Of a stretch of 64,000 nucleotides of DNA, positions 17,687 to 27,554 are shown in pieces. A program made the translations under genes and the position numbers. The stretch's first letter is position 1, and every line of letters starts with the position of its first letter. The notes beneath the pieces were generated by a model that saw nothing but the letters and a program-made list of their open reading frames with translations, was not told where the DNA came from and did not search any database. Origin of the DNA: an uncultured Lachnospiraceae bacterium. Its GTDB lineage: Bacteria > Bacillota > Clostridia > Lachnospirales > Lachnospiraceae. The stretch spans positions 1-64,000 of the forward strand of contig CAJTPU010000005.1 in the NCBI GenBank assembly GCA_910578335.1, written 5' to 3'.

Positions 17687-19069
17687 CTATACGGACAGCG
17701 GCGCATAATCCGGCAGATACTGCCTTGTATTTTCAAACATGCGCACAAACAACTCTTTCGCCTGTTTTAAGCTGAGCCGCGCCGTAATCGGGTCATTGCA
17801 GAAAGCTTCAAAAGCCAGCTTTGTATCTCTGTGAAGCGCCGCCTTTACTATCATCTCCTGATTCTGCATATGCCGGCACATTAAAAGCGCAACGCCGTCG
17901 GGAAGCGCCCCCGCCATAACCGGGCGCACGGAGTCTTTGGTAAAGAGCGCATTGGTCTCCACCACTATCTCCCGTGAAGCCTGAAGCTGTCCTCTGTTGG
18001 GAAGGTTTACGTTGGTGATTATCTCACCCAGACCCAGGAGCGCTTTTATCTGTGCAACGCCCTCTTCTCCTGAAGGCTCGATGGGAATCGTTTCCGCACC
18101 GGATGCATACGCACGGCTCTTTTCATTTAATTCCTTCTTATTGTCTATACGGTATTCTATCGGCGTAAGCGCATATCCCCACGCCTCCACATTCTCCGGA
18201 TTCTGCAGGTATTCCGGCACGAATTCAGCCAGATGCCTGTCTCCCGCCGCCGCAATCGCGCCGTATCTTTGAAACAAATCAAATTTGACCTTATTGAGGG
18301 ACATAAAATGAAAATCCGTCACCTTGTCGCAGATGCCTTCTTTGGCATGTTTTTCTACGAAACGCGCATATACGGGAAACAAATCCACCTCTTTGTAGGA
18401 AGCCTCCGTAATCCATGTAAAATGGTTGATGCCCACTACATTGGTGCGCAGCTTGTGCCGGTCGGGCTCTTCAATGCCAAGCTCCTCTTTTAGCGCCATC
18501 AGCAAAAGCCGCTGTGCGCCAAACACCTCATGGCAGCAGCCGAATGCCTTGATATCAGGAAATATCCGGTAGAGCGCTCCCGTACAAATGGACATAGGAT
18601 TGGTATAATTGATGACCCATGCATTAGGGCAGCATGTCTTGATGGCGCCTGCAATCACCTCATACATCGGGATGGTTCTGAGAGCGCGGAATACCCCGCC
18701 CGGTCCCACGGTATCGCCCACGGACTGATAGATACCATAAGCCTCCGGCGCATGTACATCGGAGCGCATCTCCTCAAAAGTAGCGGGCAGTATGGAAATA
18801 ATCACAAAATCCGCTCCCGTAAGCCCCTCCTCCAAAGAATCAGCCGTCACAAAGTTCCATTTGCTTTTTGCCCCTTCATAGGAAAACAGCCTGTTTCCAA
18901 TGGCTTCATTCGCTTTTGCCGCCTCCCTGTCAATGTCGTACAGTCTTATGGTGCCGGAAAGAGCCTCCTCCAGATAAAGGTCGCTCATCAGCTTCCATGC
19001 CCAGCCCTGCGAGCCGCCTCCTATGTAGCAAATCTGAATGTCACTGCAGCTATTTTTGCCGTATTCCAT
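17687..19069 (-). CDS. GH4 family glycosidase
   Basis: 460 residues. NAD+- and Mn2+-dependent glycoside hydrolase of family 4. Rossmann motif IGGGSQGWAW at about 16-25. The metal-binding Cys lies in FGCCHE (about 174) and the metal-binding His in GINHFTW. NPMS and SVGDTVGPGGVFRALR are also family signatures. The last resembles the LplD/alpha-galacturonidase branch more than MelA, so the substrate is open. GH4 enzymes oxidise C3, eliminate the aglycone and re-reduce, which fits the neighbouring 3-oxidation enzymes. Last gene of the sugar operon. Confidence 0.88.
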   Translation of the reverse strand: MEYGKNSCSDIQICYIGGGSQGWAWKLMSDLYLEEALSGTIRLYDIDREAAKANEAIGNRLFSYEGAKSKWNFVTADSLEEGLTGADFVIISILPATFEEMRSDVHAPEAYGIYQSVGDTVGPGGVFRALRTIPMYEVIAGAIKTCCPNAWVINYTNPMSICTGALYRIFPDIKAFGCCHEVFGAQRLLLMALKEELGIEEPDRHKLRTNVVGINHFTWITEASYKEVDLFPVYARFVEKHAKEGICDKVTDFHFMSLNKVKFDLFQRYGAIAAAGDRHLAEFVPEYLQNPENVEAWGYALTPIEYRIDNKKELNEKSRAYASGAETIPIEPSGEEGVAQIKALLGLGEIITNVNLPNRGQLQASREIVVETNALFTKDSVRPVMAGALPDGVALLMCRHMQNQEMIVKAALHRDTKLAFEAFCNDPITARLSLKQAKELFVRMFENTRQYLPDYAPLSV

Positions 19070-19105
19070 GTTTCCTTTCTCCTCCTATTCTGCCGTGTAC
19101 CGCGG

Positions 19106-20101
19106 CTATTCATAGCAGACTTTTTCGGGCTTTCCCGTTTCTGCCGATTTATAGATGGCTTCTACCACCTGCAAAGCCTTTAAGGCTTCCCTGCCGTTTA
19201 CCAGTGAAGGCACACCCATTCGGATGCTTTCCGTGATTTCCGCAAGCTGGAGCCTGTGAGGAAGCTGTGTTTCCTGCGTTTGATAGGCGTCCTCTCCCTC
19301 CACCTTCCACTCTACCACAGCATTATTCTGCAAAATAACGCTGCCTCTGCTTCCGTTTATATCGATTCTGGTATAAAAGCCGGGAGCCGCCACGGTACTT
19401 GCCTCCAGTATTCCCAGCGCGCCATTCTTAAATTTCAGTGTTGCCATGCACAAATCTTCCACATCAATCCGCTCATGTGCCCTGGTGGCGCAGTAAGCAA
19501 AAACCTCCTCCACTTCGCCCATAAGATATTGGAATAAATCAAGCTGATGAATGCCCTGATTCATCAGCGCGCCGCCCCCGTCATACCGGCGGGTTCCGCG
19601 CCAGTCCACCTCGTCATAATACGCCTGCCCTCTGTACCATTTGGTATGACAGCAGCCGGCATGAAGGGTTCCCAGCCTGCCTTCCCTTACCGCCTTGGCA
19701 AGCGCTATTGTGTCCGCGTCATAGCGGTGCTGGAAAATGCAGCTTACTGAAACCTGATTTTCCTCGCAAGTGCGGATAAGCTGCTTTGCCTTTTCCACCG
19801 ATATGTCAATGGGCTTCTCCACGATTACATGCTTGCCCGCTTTTGCCGCCTTCATGCCCATATCGCCGTGCATACCGCTTGCCGTCAGGATAATCACGGC
19901 ATCCACTTCCTTGTCGGCAAGCATCTCGTCCAAATCCGTATAGACTATGGTGCCGCTCTCCGCCGCCGCTGCCTCCGCCCGCTCCGCCGACTTGTCGCAG
20001 ACGGCATACAGTCTGGCATTCTCCACCTGCGCAAGCGCTTTGATATGGGTTTTGGAAATAGAACCGCATCCTACAATTGCATAATTTACTGTTTCTTTCA
20101 T
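19106..20101 (-). CDS. Gfo/Idh/MocA oxidoreductase (YcjS-like)
   Basis: 331 residues. N-terminal NAD-binding fold with VGCGSISKTH (about 10-19) and the family motif EKPID (about 94-98). The C-terminal beta-sheet domain holds the catalytic His in GIHQLDLF (about 177). The start is chosen because GGAGGAGGAGCAGGC precedes this ATG, and it overlaps the upstream stop as ATGA. By position it corresponds to E. coli YcjS, a dehydrogenase acting at C3 of glucosides. Confidence 0.85.
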   Translation of the reverse strand: MKETVNYAIVGCGSISKTHIKALAQVENARLYAVCDKSAERAEAAAAESGTIVYTDLDEMLADKEVDAVIILTASGMHGDMGMKAAKAGKHVIVEKPIDISVEKAKQLIRTCEENQVSVSCIFQHRYDADTIALAKAVREGRLGTLHAGCCHTKWYRGQAYYDEVDWRGTRRYDGGGALMNQGIHQLDLFQYLMGEVEEVFAYCATRAHERIDVEDLCMATLKFKNGALGILEASTVAAPGFYTRIDINGSRGSVILQNNAVVEWKVEGEDAYQTQETQLPHRLQLAEITESIRMGVPSLVNGREALKALQVVEAIYKSAETGKPEKVCYE

Positions 20102-21096
20102 GCCTGCTCCTCCTCCCATGTGATGACAGAGGTAATATAATCCTCCTTCGACTGCAGTACATTCGCGTATATTTCATTGTAATCATGATAGTCTGCACGC
20201 TGGGATATCAGCCTGTCCACGCATACCCTGCCTTCTGACAAAAGACGCATGAAACAATCTGCATTATCCCGAAAAGTCCAGTATCCGGGATAAGAGGAAT
20301 CTGTCGGATTGCAGGAAATATGCGCACCGATAATCTGGATTCCTTTTTTGTGCACGTCACGGTAAAAATTAATTTCCGTGCTGCCTCTGGTGCTTCCTAA
20401 AATTATAACCCTGCCGTACTTTTCCGTCAACCGGATTGCCTGTTCTATGGGCTTAGGGAAACCGGTGGATTCCACCACCACCTGCGGCAGCCTGCCGTTT
20501 CCAATTTCCTTAAGGGTTTCCTCGATATCCTCCCCTCTGGAATCACAGACATAGGTACAGCCAAGCTCCTTCGCCAGCGCACGCTTGCTTTCCACGATAT
20601 CCAGACCGATAACCGGAGAAGCGCCGTTTACCTTTACAAGCTGTACCGCCATCTGTCCAATCAGCCCAAGCCCCAGCACCATGGCGCCCTCTCCCAGCTC
20701 CAGCCTCGCCTTTCTGACTGCCTGCATGGAAATAACGCCGATTCTGACAAATGACGCCTGCTCAAAACTGACGCCGTCAGGAATATGCACCAGATTTCTG
20801 CTTTCCGCATTATGAAGGCTTGCATGGGGCATAATACCCGCAACTCTGTCTCCCACCTTAAAATCCGTGACCATTTTTCCTGTCTTTACCACTACGCCGG
20901 CAGCGCTGTAGCCTAAGATACGCGGATAATTTCTATCCGTGTTTTCCAATGACAGAATGAACGCGCGCTCCGTTCCCGGACTTACGACGGAAGCTTTTAT
21001 GGCTACCGTAACTTCTGTATCCTTCGGCTCCTCTATCGTCTCCTTTTTTAAAAATACAATACCATCCTCCATGGAAGTCAGTCTTACTCTTTCCAT
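20098..21096 (-). CDS. Zinc-type alcohol dehydrogenase family protein (YcjQ-like)
   Basis: 332-residue MDR-superfamily oxidoreductase. A GroES-like N-terminal domain (about 25-130) is followed by a Rossmann fold with GLGLIGQMAVQL (about 143-154). Coupled by a 4-bp overlap to the Gfo/Idh gene. It sits where YcjQ (a guloside/glucoside 3-dehydrogenase) stands in E. coli. The catalytic zinc ligands of classic alcohol dehydrogenases are not obvious. Confidence 0.82.
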   Translation of the reverse strand: MERVRLTSMEDGIVFLKKETIEEPKDTEVTVAIKASVVSPGTERAFILSLENTDRNYPRILGYSAAGVVVKTGKMVTDFKVGDRVAGIMPHASLHNAESRNLVHIPDGVSFEQASFVRIGVISMQAVRKARLELGEGAMVLGLGLIGQMAVQLVKVNGASPVIGLDIVESKRALAKELGCTYVCDSRGEDIEETLKEIGNGRLPQVVVESTGFPKPIEQAIRLTEKYGRVIILGSTRGSTEINFYRDVHKKGIQIIGAHISCNPTDSSYPGYWTFRDNADCFMRLLSEGRVCVDRLISQRADYHDYNEIYANVLQSKEDYITSVITWEEEQA

Positions 21097-21118
21097 CTTT
21101 CTTCTTCCTTTCCTGTTT

Positions 21119-21967
21119 TTATCCTTTCACGCCGCCCTCGGTCGTTCCCTTTTTCATCAGAAACTCACTGAATGCATACATAATGACAACCGGAACCGAG
21201 GTGACAAGCGCCGCTGCCATCATACGCCCCCAGATATAATCAGGGCGGTTAAACAGCGAATTCAAACCGATTGGCAGCGTAAACAAATCAGATGAACTTA
21301 AGAATATGGTCGCATACAAAAAGTCGTTCCATGCAATCATAAATGCATATACAAATACGGATACAATGCCCGATACGGAAATAGGGATAACGATGTAGAA
21401 AATACTCTGCACATAATTCAGCCCGTCAATCTTTCCTGCCTCCTCGATTTCCTGCGGAATCGTATCAAAAAAGCCCTTCAGCATATAAATCGACGTCGGA
21501 AGCGTCTGTACTACCATAATGATAATCAGCGCTTCTCTGCGATTATAAAGCCCGATGGACGAAAGCAGCCTGTAAAGAGGTACAATCAGCAGAATGCCGG
21601 AAAACATATAGACGCAGTAAAAACTGTTGCTGATGGTCATCCGTCCCGGAAACCGAAGCTTTGAAAGCGCATACCCAGCCATAATGCCAAAGACAAGCGA
21701 AATCGACGCCGCCAGCACCGACACGTAAAGGCTGTTTTTAAAATACTTCAAAAACGGAAAAATATTGGCATTGAAAATATCTTTATAATGCTGTAAAGTC
21801 AGGGCTTCGGGGAGTACGGTGGGAGGCACCTGAATTGCTTCCTTTGCCGATTTCAGGGACACCGTGACCATGAAAAAGAAGGGAATCAGAATCGCCGCCA
21901 TCAGCAGAAGGATTCCTGCATAAAAAAATATGCCCCGCACTATTTTTTTCTTCTTCTTTTTACTCAT
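21119..21967 (-). CDS. Sugar ABC transporter permease (MalG type)
   Basis: 282 residues with six predicted helices. The EAA loop is EEAGKIDGLNYVQSIFYIVIP (about 172-192), which docks the ATPase. Overlaps the preceding permease by 8 bp. No ATPase gene is in the locus, so a shared MsmK/UgpC-type ATPase elsewhere must power it, as is usual for these importers in Firmicutes. Confidence 0.92.
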   Translation of the reverse strand: MSKKKKKKIVRGIFFYAGILLLMAAILIPFFFMVTVSLKSAKEAIQVPPTVLPEALTLQHYKDIFNANIFPFLKYFKNSLYVSVLAASISLVFGIMAGYALSKLRFPGRMTISNSFYCVYMFSGILLIVPLYRLLSSIGLYNRREALIIIMVVQTLPTSIYMLKGFFDTIPQEIEEAGKIDGLNYVQSIFYIVIPISVSGIVSVFVYAFMIAWNDFLYATIFLSSSDLFTLPIGLNSLFNRPDYIWGRMMAAALVTSVPVVIMYAFSEFLMKKGTTEGGVKG

Positions 21968-22823
21968 ACTTAAACACCTTCTTTCTCACCAGCATAATAA
22001 AGCTGAATATAATGGCAAACAGCAGAATGGAAATAGCAGCAGCCTTTCCCATATCCCGCATGGAAAATGCATTTTCATACAGGTACACGCTGATTGTCTT
22101 CACCTGTCCGCTCAAAAGCGCAACCTCCGTATACATATAAAATACCCATATGGTGCGGAGTGTAACAACCGTCGCCAGCACCGGTTTGATTTCCTGCAAT
22201 GTGATTACCTTGAATTTCTGCCAGCCGTTCGCACCGTCCACATCCGCCGCTTCGTACAGCGTCCTGTCGATGGTCTGCAATATGGCATAAAACGACATAA
22301 ATGCATAGGGGAAAAACTTCCACACGCAAAACAGCGTCACCAGCACAAAGGCGCTTGCCGGACGGTCAAACCAGAGCGGCGCCCGTTCAAACAGCCCCAA
22401 AACATCCACAAACAGGTAGTTGACAATTCCATAGGTGTTGTTAAACATGTACTTCCATGCAAAAATCAGGGATACGGAAGGTACAATATAGGGAAGCAGT
22501 ATCAGCGCCTTCACGATTTTTTTGCCAAAGAACCTGCGGTTTAAAAGAATTGCCACAGCCAGTCCTACCGCCGTGCTCAAAAAAACCACTAACAGGGTAA
22601 AAAATACGGTTACGCCAAGCGCTTTGTAAAAAGAGGGGTCAGCCAGCGTTTTCGTAAAATTGGCAAAGTTTACAAACTGCATGGGTTTTTTAGGATTAAC
22701 AGGCACCTTATGAAAGCTGATAATGAAATTGTAAATCATGGGATAGCCAATCAGCAGTACAATCAGCAATATGCTGGGCGCTATGAATAAAAATCCTGCT
22801 GTCATTTCTTTTTTTCTGTTCAT
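21960..22823 (-). CDS. Sugar ABC transporter permease (MalF type)
   Basis: 287 residues, six helices, EAA loop YEAADVDGANGWQKFKVITL at about 190-209. The start is taken at the ATG behind AAGGAGTGAGGCG. It pairs with the MalG-type permease. Confidence 0.92.
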   Translation of the reverse strand: MNRKKEMTAGFLFIAPSILLIVLLIGYPMIYNFIISFHKVPVNPKKPMQFVNFANFTKTLADPSFYKALGVTVFFTLLVVFLSTAVGLAVAILLNRRFFGKKIVKALILLPYIVPSVSLIFAWKYMFNNTYGIVNYLFVDVLGLFERAPLWFDRPASAFVLVTLFCVWKFFPYAFMSFYAILQTIDRTLYEAADVDGANGWQKFKVITLQEIKPVLATVVTLRTIWVFYMYTEVALLSGQVKTISVYLYENAFSMRDMGKAAAISILLFAIIFSFIMLVRKKVFKYE

Positions 22824-22896
22824 CGCCTCACTCCTTACAAGACGGGGCTGCCCCGCAGTCAAAATGCAGTATGGACAGCCCCTTGTTAAGCTTCTG

Positions 22897-22922
22897 AAGC
22901 AATAAAGCCGTGCTTATTGCTT
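22897..22922 (-). terminator. Intercistronic hairpins after the binding protein
   Basis: A 9-bp perfect stem (AAGCAATAA / TTATTGCTT) right after the binding-protein stop. A larger GC stem (GGGGCTG / CAGCCCC) lies at about 22842-22882. Such structures commonly cut readthrough so that binding protein exceeds permease. Confidence 0.65.
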
Positions 22923-22932
22923 GGAACGTCTG

Positions 22933-24303
22933 TTATTGAGAAATCAAATCCTCTATCTGTTTTTGTGTCTCAGCCGCTACTTCAGCCGGGTCTTTATCAT
23001 TGACCGTAAGGTCATAGATTGCCCTTGAGATAACATTGGAGCTTGTAACATTACCCATGCTTACAAAATTCCTGCCATCCACAATACCGAACAGGGAGAT
23101 GCTTCCAAAAGCTGCGGAAATTTCCGGTGAAAGCGCTTCAAATCCTTTGATGATTTCATTGTCCAGATAAGCAGGGTCGCTTGCCACTGCAGGCATAACC
23201 GGCTGCTGTCCTCCGGGCGCCATATGGAGCCATGCAACATTGTTTTCCGTTTCTACCAGGAATTTTACAAAGAGGATTGCTGCTTCTCTTTCCTCGTCGC
23301 TTAAGCCGTCAGAGATGGAAAGCATACCAACGCTGCCGTAGGATGCGCTGGTTTCCTTGGTTACCAGTGCAAAGCCGAAATCATCCATCATGCCTTCATT
23401 TATCAAATCCTTCAAAATATAGGTAGAGTAAATACCCATAGGTACGGAACCGTTCAGCAAGGCATCCTTTACTTCGGTAGTACCGTTAGAACCCTGAATG
23501 GAATACTGGTACAGCTCCTTATAAAAAGTCAGCGCTTCTATCATCTTGTCCGAATCAAAATCCGCTTCGCCGTCTGCATTCAGCGCATTTGCACCTACAG
23601 ATAACGCAAACTGTGAAAAACTCTGCTCGGAAAAAGCACCGTCCACCGTGGGGAGTGCAATGCCGTATTTCTTGTTGTCAGGGTCGTGGAATGCCTTTGC
23701 TGCGGCAAGAATGTTCTCCCATGTATCAGGAGCCGCCAGTCCCTTCTCGTCAAAAGCAGTCTTATTGTACCAGATTCCCTGTACCCAGCCGCCTACAGGC
23801 ACGCCGATAAAGTTCTGTCCGTCTTCCGTCGTATTAATCTTTAAAATGGCGTCGTAATACTCGCCGGGTTTTGCTTCGATTACTTCACGAATGGCAGAAA
23901 GGTCTGCAAGCTCGTTTCCTACCAGCCATTTTGCCCGATTCTGGTTTACTTCAATCACTGCCGGCATACCGCCGCCCGCAAAAGCTGTCAGCTTGGTATC
24001 ATAAGTAGATTCGCCGTCCGTCGGAACCTGCTCCACTGTAATCCAGTCATATTCCTCCTCGAATTTGTCGATAAGTCCCTGAATTGCCTGCTGACGTTCC
24101 TCCTGTACCATACTGTGCATAAACTGGATGGTAACAGGATTTTTTTCCTCATTTTCAGGTTCAGAGGGAGCCGGGGTAGGACTCTCTGCCGACGGTGTAT
24201 CCTGTTTCGGAACATTTTCCGGTTCTTTGCCGCCACATGCCGCGAGGCTGAGCGTCATTGCCGCCGCTAAAATAGCCGCTAATGTCTTTTTCATCTTTTT
24301 CAT
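22933..24303 (-). CDS. Sugar ABC transporter substrate-binding lipoprotein
   Basis: 456 residues. A signal peptide with lipobox LAAC (Cys at about 23) is followed by an acidic Pro/Glu linker and a family 1 extracellular solute-binding domain (about 55-450). It captures a carbohydrate and delivers it to the adjacent permeases. Positional counterpart of E. coli YcjN. Confidence 0.92.
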   Translation of the reverse strand: MKKMKKTLAAILAAAMTLSLAACGGKEPENVPKQDTPSAESPTPAPSEPENEEKNPVTIQFMHSMVQEERQQAIQGLIDKFEEEYDWITVEQVPTDGESTYDTKLTAFAGGGMPAVIEVNQNRAKWLVGNELADLSAIREVIEAKPGEYYDAILKINTTEDGQNFIGVPVGGWVQGIWYNKTAFDEKGLAAPDTWENILAAAKAFHDPDNKKYGIALPTVDGAFSEQSFSQFALSVGANALNADGEADFDSDKMIEALTFYKELYQYSIQGSNGTTEVKDALLNGSVPMGIYSTYILKDLINEGMMDDFGFALVTKETSASYGSVGMLSISDGLSDEEREAAILFVKFLVETENNVAWLHMAPGGQQPVMPAVASDPAYLDNEIIKGFEALSPEISAAFGSISLFGIVDGRNFVSMGNVTSSNVISRAIYDLTVNDKDPAEVAAETQKQIEDLISQ

Positions 24304-24393
24304 AACCTTTCCTTCCTTTCTTTTATCCTTTTTGCTTTATGGGGTTTGTCTATAATGAAGCCTTTCCCGGTAAAAGGGAAAAAGCATACATCC

Positions 24394-26061
24394 TTACAGG
24401 CTTATCCATTTGAATCCATAGGGTAAAATCTTCACAATGCCATCCACCTTTTCTCCCGTCCATAAGTCCATTCCTTTGACACCGGTCTTTTCTATCTCTT
24501 TCCCCGAAAAATTGTGAAGACAGAGCACCTTTTTCGTTTTTCCGCTTCTAATATAGGAAAATAACTCTTTTTCTTCCTGCAAAACCTTTTGTTCTGCATG
24601 GGTATCAAAGGCGTCGCAGCTTTTCCTTAGGCGTATCAGCTTTTCCAGTCCTTTTCTTATCTGCGCCTGCCTGTTCCCCGCCTCTTCCAGTTCTGCTGCC
24701 AGTTCATCATAATGAAACTTTTTCCGGTTGATGCTTCGGTTCATTCCTGTCCGGCGGACGCCTTCCTCATCATTTTCCACTCCAAGATAGGAATTGATAT
24801 AGACGGCTGCATCTCCCTGCATACCAAGCAGTACGCCGTGCGCATTCAGATACCGGCGCTTTGCCGTCTCAAAATCATAGTCTTCCCGCAAAGCAGAGAA
24901 ATACGATACATTCACCTCGTAAGCACTTTTGGAGCCGTCCGCGTTTTCTTTGTAAGAAACCAGCGCGCCGGATTTTTCCTGTAAGTGTGCAATCAGACCG
25001 TCAATTTCTTCTTCCGGCACAATCCTTCTGACCGGGTTGACGCCAATTCCGTCGTGAGAAGCAAGAAAGTTAAAAAAACTTGTCCTCTCGGAAGGTAGTG
25101 AAAGCCCTAACGCCCATTTCGACAGAATTGACGCCTCCTCCTTATAAAAACTGTAGAGTACCAGCATAGGCAGTGGAAACTGATATACCATATGACTTTC
25201 ATCATATCCGTTTCCAAAATAAGAAACATTATCCGCATGGGGCACGTTGGTTTCCGTTACAATTCTGCCCTCCGGATAAACCTCCTCCATTATGCTGCGG
25301 AGCAGCTTTACCAGCTTATGTGTATTTTCATGGTGCATACAGGAGGTGCCTGCTTCTTTCCACAAAAAGCCGATGGCGTCCAGCCGAATCCATCTTCCTC
25401 CTCTTTCCAGATAAGTCAGAAAAATATCTGCCGCCTCTGAAAAAACAGCCGGATTATGATAATTTAAATCTATCTGGTCCGCGCTGAAGGTGGTCCAGTA
25501 ATATTTTTCGCCATCCGCCGTATCAAATTTTGTGAGCAGCGGCGTCGTTCTCGGTCTTATTACCATGGATAAGTCCTCTTTCGGGTCCGTCTCCATGAAA
25601 TATTTTCCATACTCTTTATCTCCGGCAAGACATTTTAGAAACCACTCATGCTTTGCCGACACATGGTTACATACAAAGTCGTACATCAGGGTAAAATTAT
25701 CGGAAAGCCTTTCTAAATTCTCCCACTCTCCCAATCCGCTGTTTAAGCTTTTATAATCTATCACGGAAAAACCGTCATCCGACGAATAGGGACAAAACGG
25801 AAGAAAATGTATGGCGTCAAACACGCCGTCCAAATACTTTGCGGCAAACTGTTCAAACAGCTCCAATTTATCCTTTTCTCCGTAAAACTGGTCCGGATAG
25901 GTAATTAATATCACATATTGGTTCTCTGTATCCGCCGTTTTATTTTTCAGTGCCTCTTTGGCTTCCTGTATCCTCTTTTCCAGCTTTGGCAGCCACTTTT
26001 CTGCCGCTTCTTCGCCGTAAATGTCGGTAAAACGTTCTTTCCAGCTCATGCCCTTGCCCAC
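24394..26061 (-). CDS. GH13_18 glycoside phosphorylase, probably glucosylglycerate phosphorylase
   Basis: 555 residues of the sucrose-phosphorylase subfamily of GH13. Visible catalytic elements: nucleophile Asp in IRLDAIGFLWKE (about 238), acid/base Glu in IVTETNVPH (about 280) and transition-state Asp in SHDGIG (about 353). These enzymes split alpha-glucosides with phosphate to glucose 1-phosphate. First gene of an operon ordered like ycjMNOPQ-S, whose YcjM is a glucosylglycerate phosphorylase. A glycerate kinase is divergently encoded, which would use the released glycerate. Sucrose or glucosylglycerol activity remains possible. Confidence 0.82.
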   Translation of the reverse strand: MGKGMSWKERFTDIYGEEAAEKWLPKLEKRIQEAKEALKNKTADTENQYVILITYPDQFYGEKDKLELFEQFAAKYLDGVFDAIHFLPFCPYSSDDGFSVIDYKSLNSGLGEWENLERLSDNFTLMYDFVCNHVSAKHEWFLKCLAGDKEYGKYFMETDPKEDLSMVIRPRTTPLLTKFDTADGEKYYWTTFSADQIDLNYHNPAVFSEAADIFLTYLERGGRWIRLDAIGFLWKEAGTSCMHHENTHKLVKLLRSIMEEVYPEGRIVTETNVPHADNVSYFGNGYDESHMVYQFPLPMLVLYSFYKEEASILSKWALGLSLPSERTSFFNFLASHDGIGVNPVRRIVPEEEIDGLIAHLQEKSGALVSYKENADGSKSAYEVNVSYFSALREDYDFETAKRRYLNAHGVLLGMQGDAAVYINSYLGVENDEEGVRRTGMNRSINRKKFHYDELAAELEEAGNRQAQIRKGLEKLIRLRKSCDAFDTHAEQKVLQEEKELFSYIRSGKTKKVLCLHNFSGKEIEKTGVKGMDLWTGEKVDGIVKILPYGFKWISL

Positions 26062-26117
26062 TTTCTTCCGGTTTTTCTGTATTTTCTATTCTTCCACTCG
26101 TGTTTTCTTTTGTCTTG

Positions 26118-26131
26118 TGGTAGCGTTTTCA
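26118..26131. promoter_or_regulatory. LacI/CcpA-type operator 1
   Basis: TGGTAGCGTTTTCA, one mismatch from the cre consensus TGNAANCGNWNNCA. It is 57 bp upstream of the phosphorylase gene. Confidence 0.7.
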
Positions 26132-26223
26132 CGTATTAATTGGTGATATAGTATGTTATTTTTGTAAAAAACATGTTTTTTTATAAACTTTACATATTTT
26201 TTGCTCTGTTTTTATTTTGTTTG

Positions 26224-26237
26224 TGGAAGCGTTTTCA
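26224..26237. promoter_or_regulatory. LacI/CcpA-type operator 2
   Basis: TGGAAGCGTTTTCA matches the cre consensus fully and shares TGTGG(A/T)AGCGTTTTCA with operator 1, 106 bp away. The pair could be bound by the local LacI protein by looping, or by CcpA. The rest of this 443-bp divergent gap is AT-rich. Confidence 0.75.
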
Positions 26238-26306
26238 TGATTTGATTATATACAATGACATAAAGTTTGTAAAGAGGTTTTTTGAAAAAATTTTTGTTTT
26301 AGTTCT

Positions 26307-26342
26307 TTTATCCTATATTTTATCCTATATTTTATCCTATAT
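26307..26342 (+). repeat. Three perfect 12-bp tandem repeats at the lacI-type promoter
   Basis: TTTATCCTATAT occurs three times head to tail. The last copy runs into TATAAT (26340-26345), a likely -10 box for the regulator gene. Copy-number change would move or rebuild the promoter spacing. Confidence 0.85.
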
Positions 26343-26504
26343 AATACGTTGTTTTCTCTTATTGTCTCAGTGCCTTTCTCATACGCCCCAAGGCATTATT
26401 CTTTGTATTTTTATATTTTTTTCATATTTTCCTTGCGTTTGTACGTTTTGTTTGGTATAATTTTCATATATTCATGAAAAACTTTTTCACAGCGGGAGGG
26501 GTCT

Positions 26505-27536
26505 ATGAAGCCAACAATTCAATTAGTAGCCAAAAAAGCAGGTGTTTCCATGTCAACCGTATCACGGGTAATGAACAATCATCCCGCCGTACTGCCGGAA
26601 ACCCGTTCTAAAGTACTATCCGTTATGAAGGAACTGGATTATATTCCAAACCAGCTTGCAAGAGGACTCTCTTCCAACGGTTTCAACAATATTCTCATTA
26701 TCTTTACACGCTCATCCACACAGGCTGCCGACAACCCTTATTTTGGCAACATCATCGGTTCTATCGGTATGGTAGCGGAGCAAAACGATTATGATTTGAT
26801 TCTGCATTCCAACGACAATGAAGATAATGAAATTGAGAAGGCAGTGTCCATGATAAACAGCAAGCTTATCAAAGGTATTGTGCTCTTAAGCAGCCGTACC
26901 AACAGCAAATTTCTGGAGGTTTTAGCAGGCACGGGGATTCCCATTGTGGTAATCGGAAAGTACAACCCTTCCATCCACTCAGAATGCATAGTTTCCGTGG
27001 ATACGGACAATTATCAGGACAGCTATGAAATCGGCGATTATCTGCTGCAAATGGGGCACACGCACATCGGCTGCATCCATGCGCCCTTAAACCATTATGT
27101 CGCAGTGGACCGCGTACAGGGGCTGAAGGACTGCTTAAAGACACGTCATATTGCGTTTGATGAGGACTGTTTTGTAGACGGCGGCGATACCGTAGACACA
27201 GCCTATATGGCAGCGCTCAATCTGCTCTGCTCCAACAGGCAGCTTACTGCTATTTTTGCCACTGACGATATCAAGGCGCTTGGCATCTACAAGGCAGCCC
27301 GCAATATGAATCTGCGTATTCCCGAGGATATTTCGGTGTTTGGGCATAATGATTTTGATTTTTCTTCTCTCCTTACACCGCCCCTCACCACCATACGCGT
27401 TCCCATTCATGAACTTGGCATGATTTCTGCTTCCAAGCTCTTCTCCATGATTAAATCTGATAAAAAAGAAACCAGCCAAATGCTTCCCACCAAAATACAG
27501 TTTCGCAGCTCTGTTGCGAATTTAAAGCATCAATAA
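26505..27536 (+). CDS. LacI family transcriptional regulator
   Basis: 343 residues. N-terminal helix-turn-helix (VAKKAGVSMSTVSRVMN, about 7-23) and hinge, then a sugar-binding effector domain (about 60-340). The start follows GGGAGGGGTCT. It is divergent from the phosphorylase operon and 18 bp ahead of the glycerate kinase gene. It most likely represses both arms until the transported sugar or a product is present. Confidence 0.93.
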   Translation: MKPTIQLVAKKAGVSMSTVSRVMNNHPAVLPETRSKVLSVMKELDYIPNQLARGLSSNGFNNILIIFTRSSTQAADNPYFGNIIGSIGMVAEQNDYDLILHSNDNEDNEIEKAVSMINSKLIKGIVLLSSRTNSKFLEVLAGTGIPIVVIGKYNPSIHSECIVSVDTDNYQDSYEIGDYLLQMGHTHIGCIHAPLNHYVAVDRVQGLKDCLKTRHIAFDEDCFVDGGDTVDTAYMAALNLLCSNRQLTAIFATDDIKALGIYKAARNMNLRIPEDISVFGHNDFDFSSLLTPPLTTIRVPIHELGMISASKLFSMIKSDKKETSQMLPTKIQFRSSVANLKHQ

Positions 27537-27554
27537 GTGATAAAGGAGTTTTTT

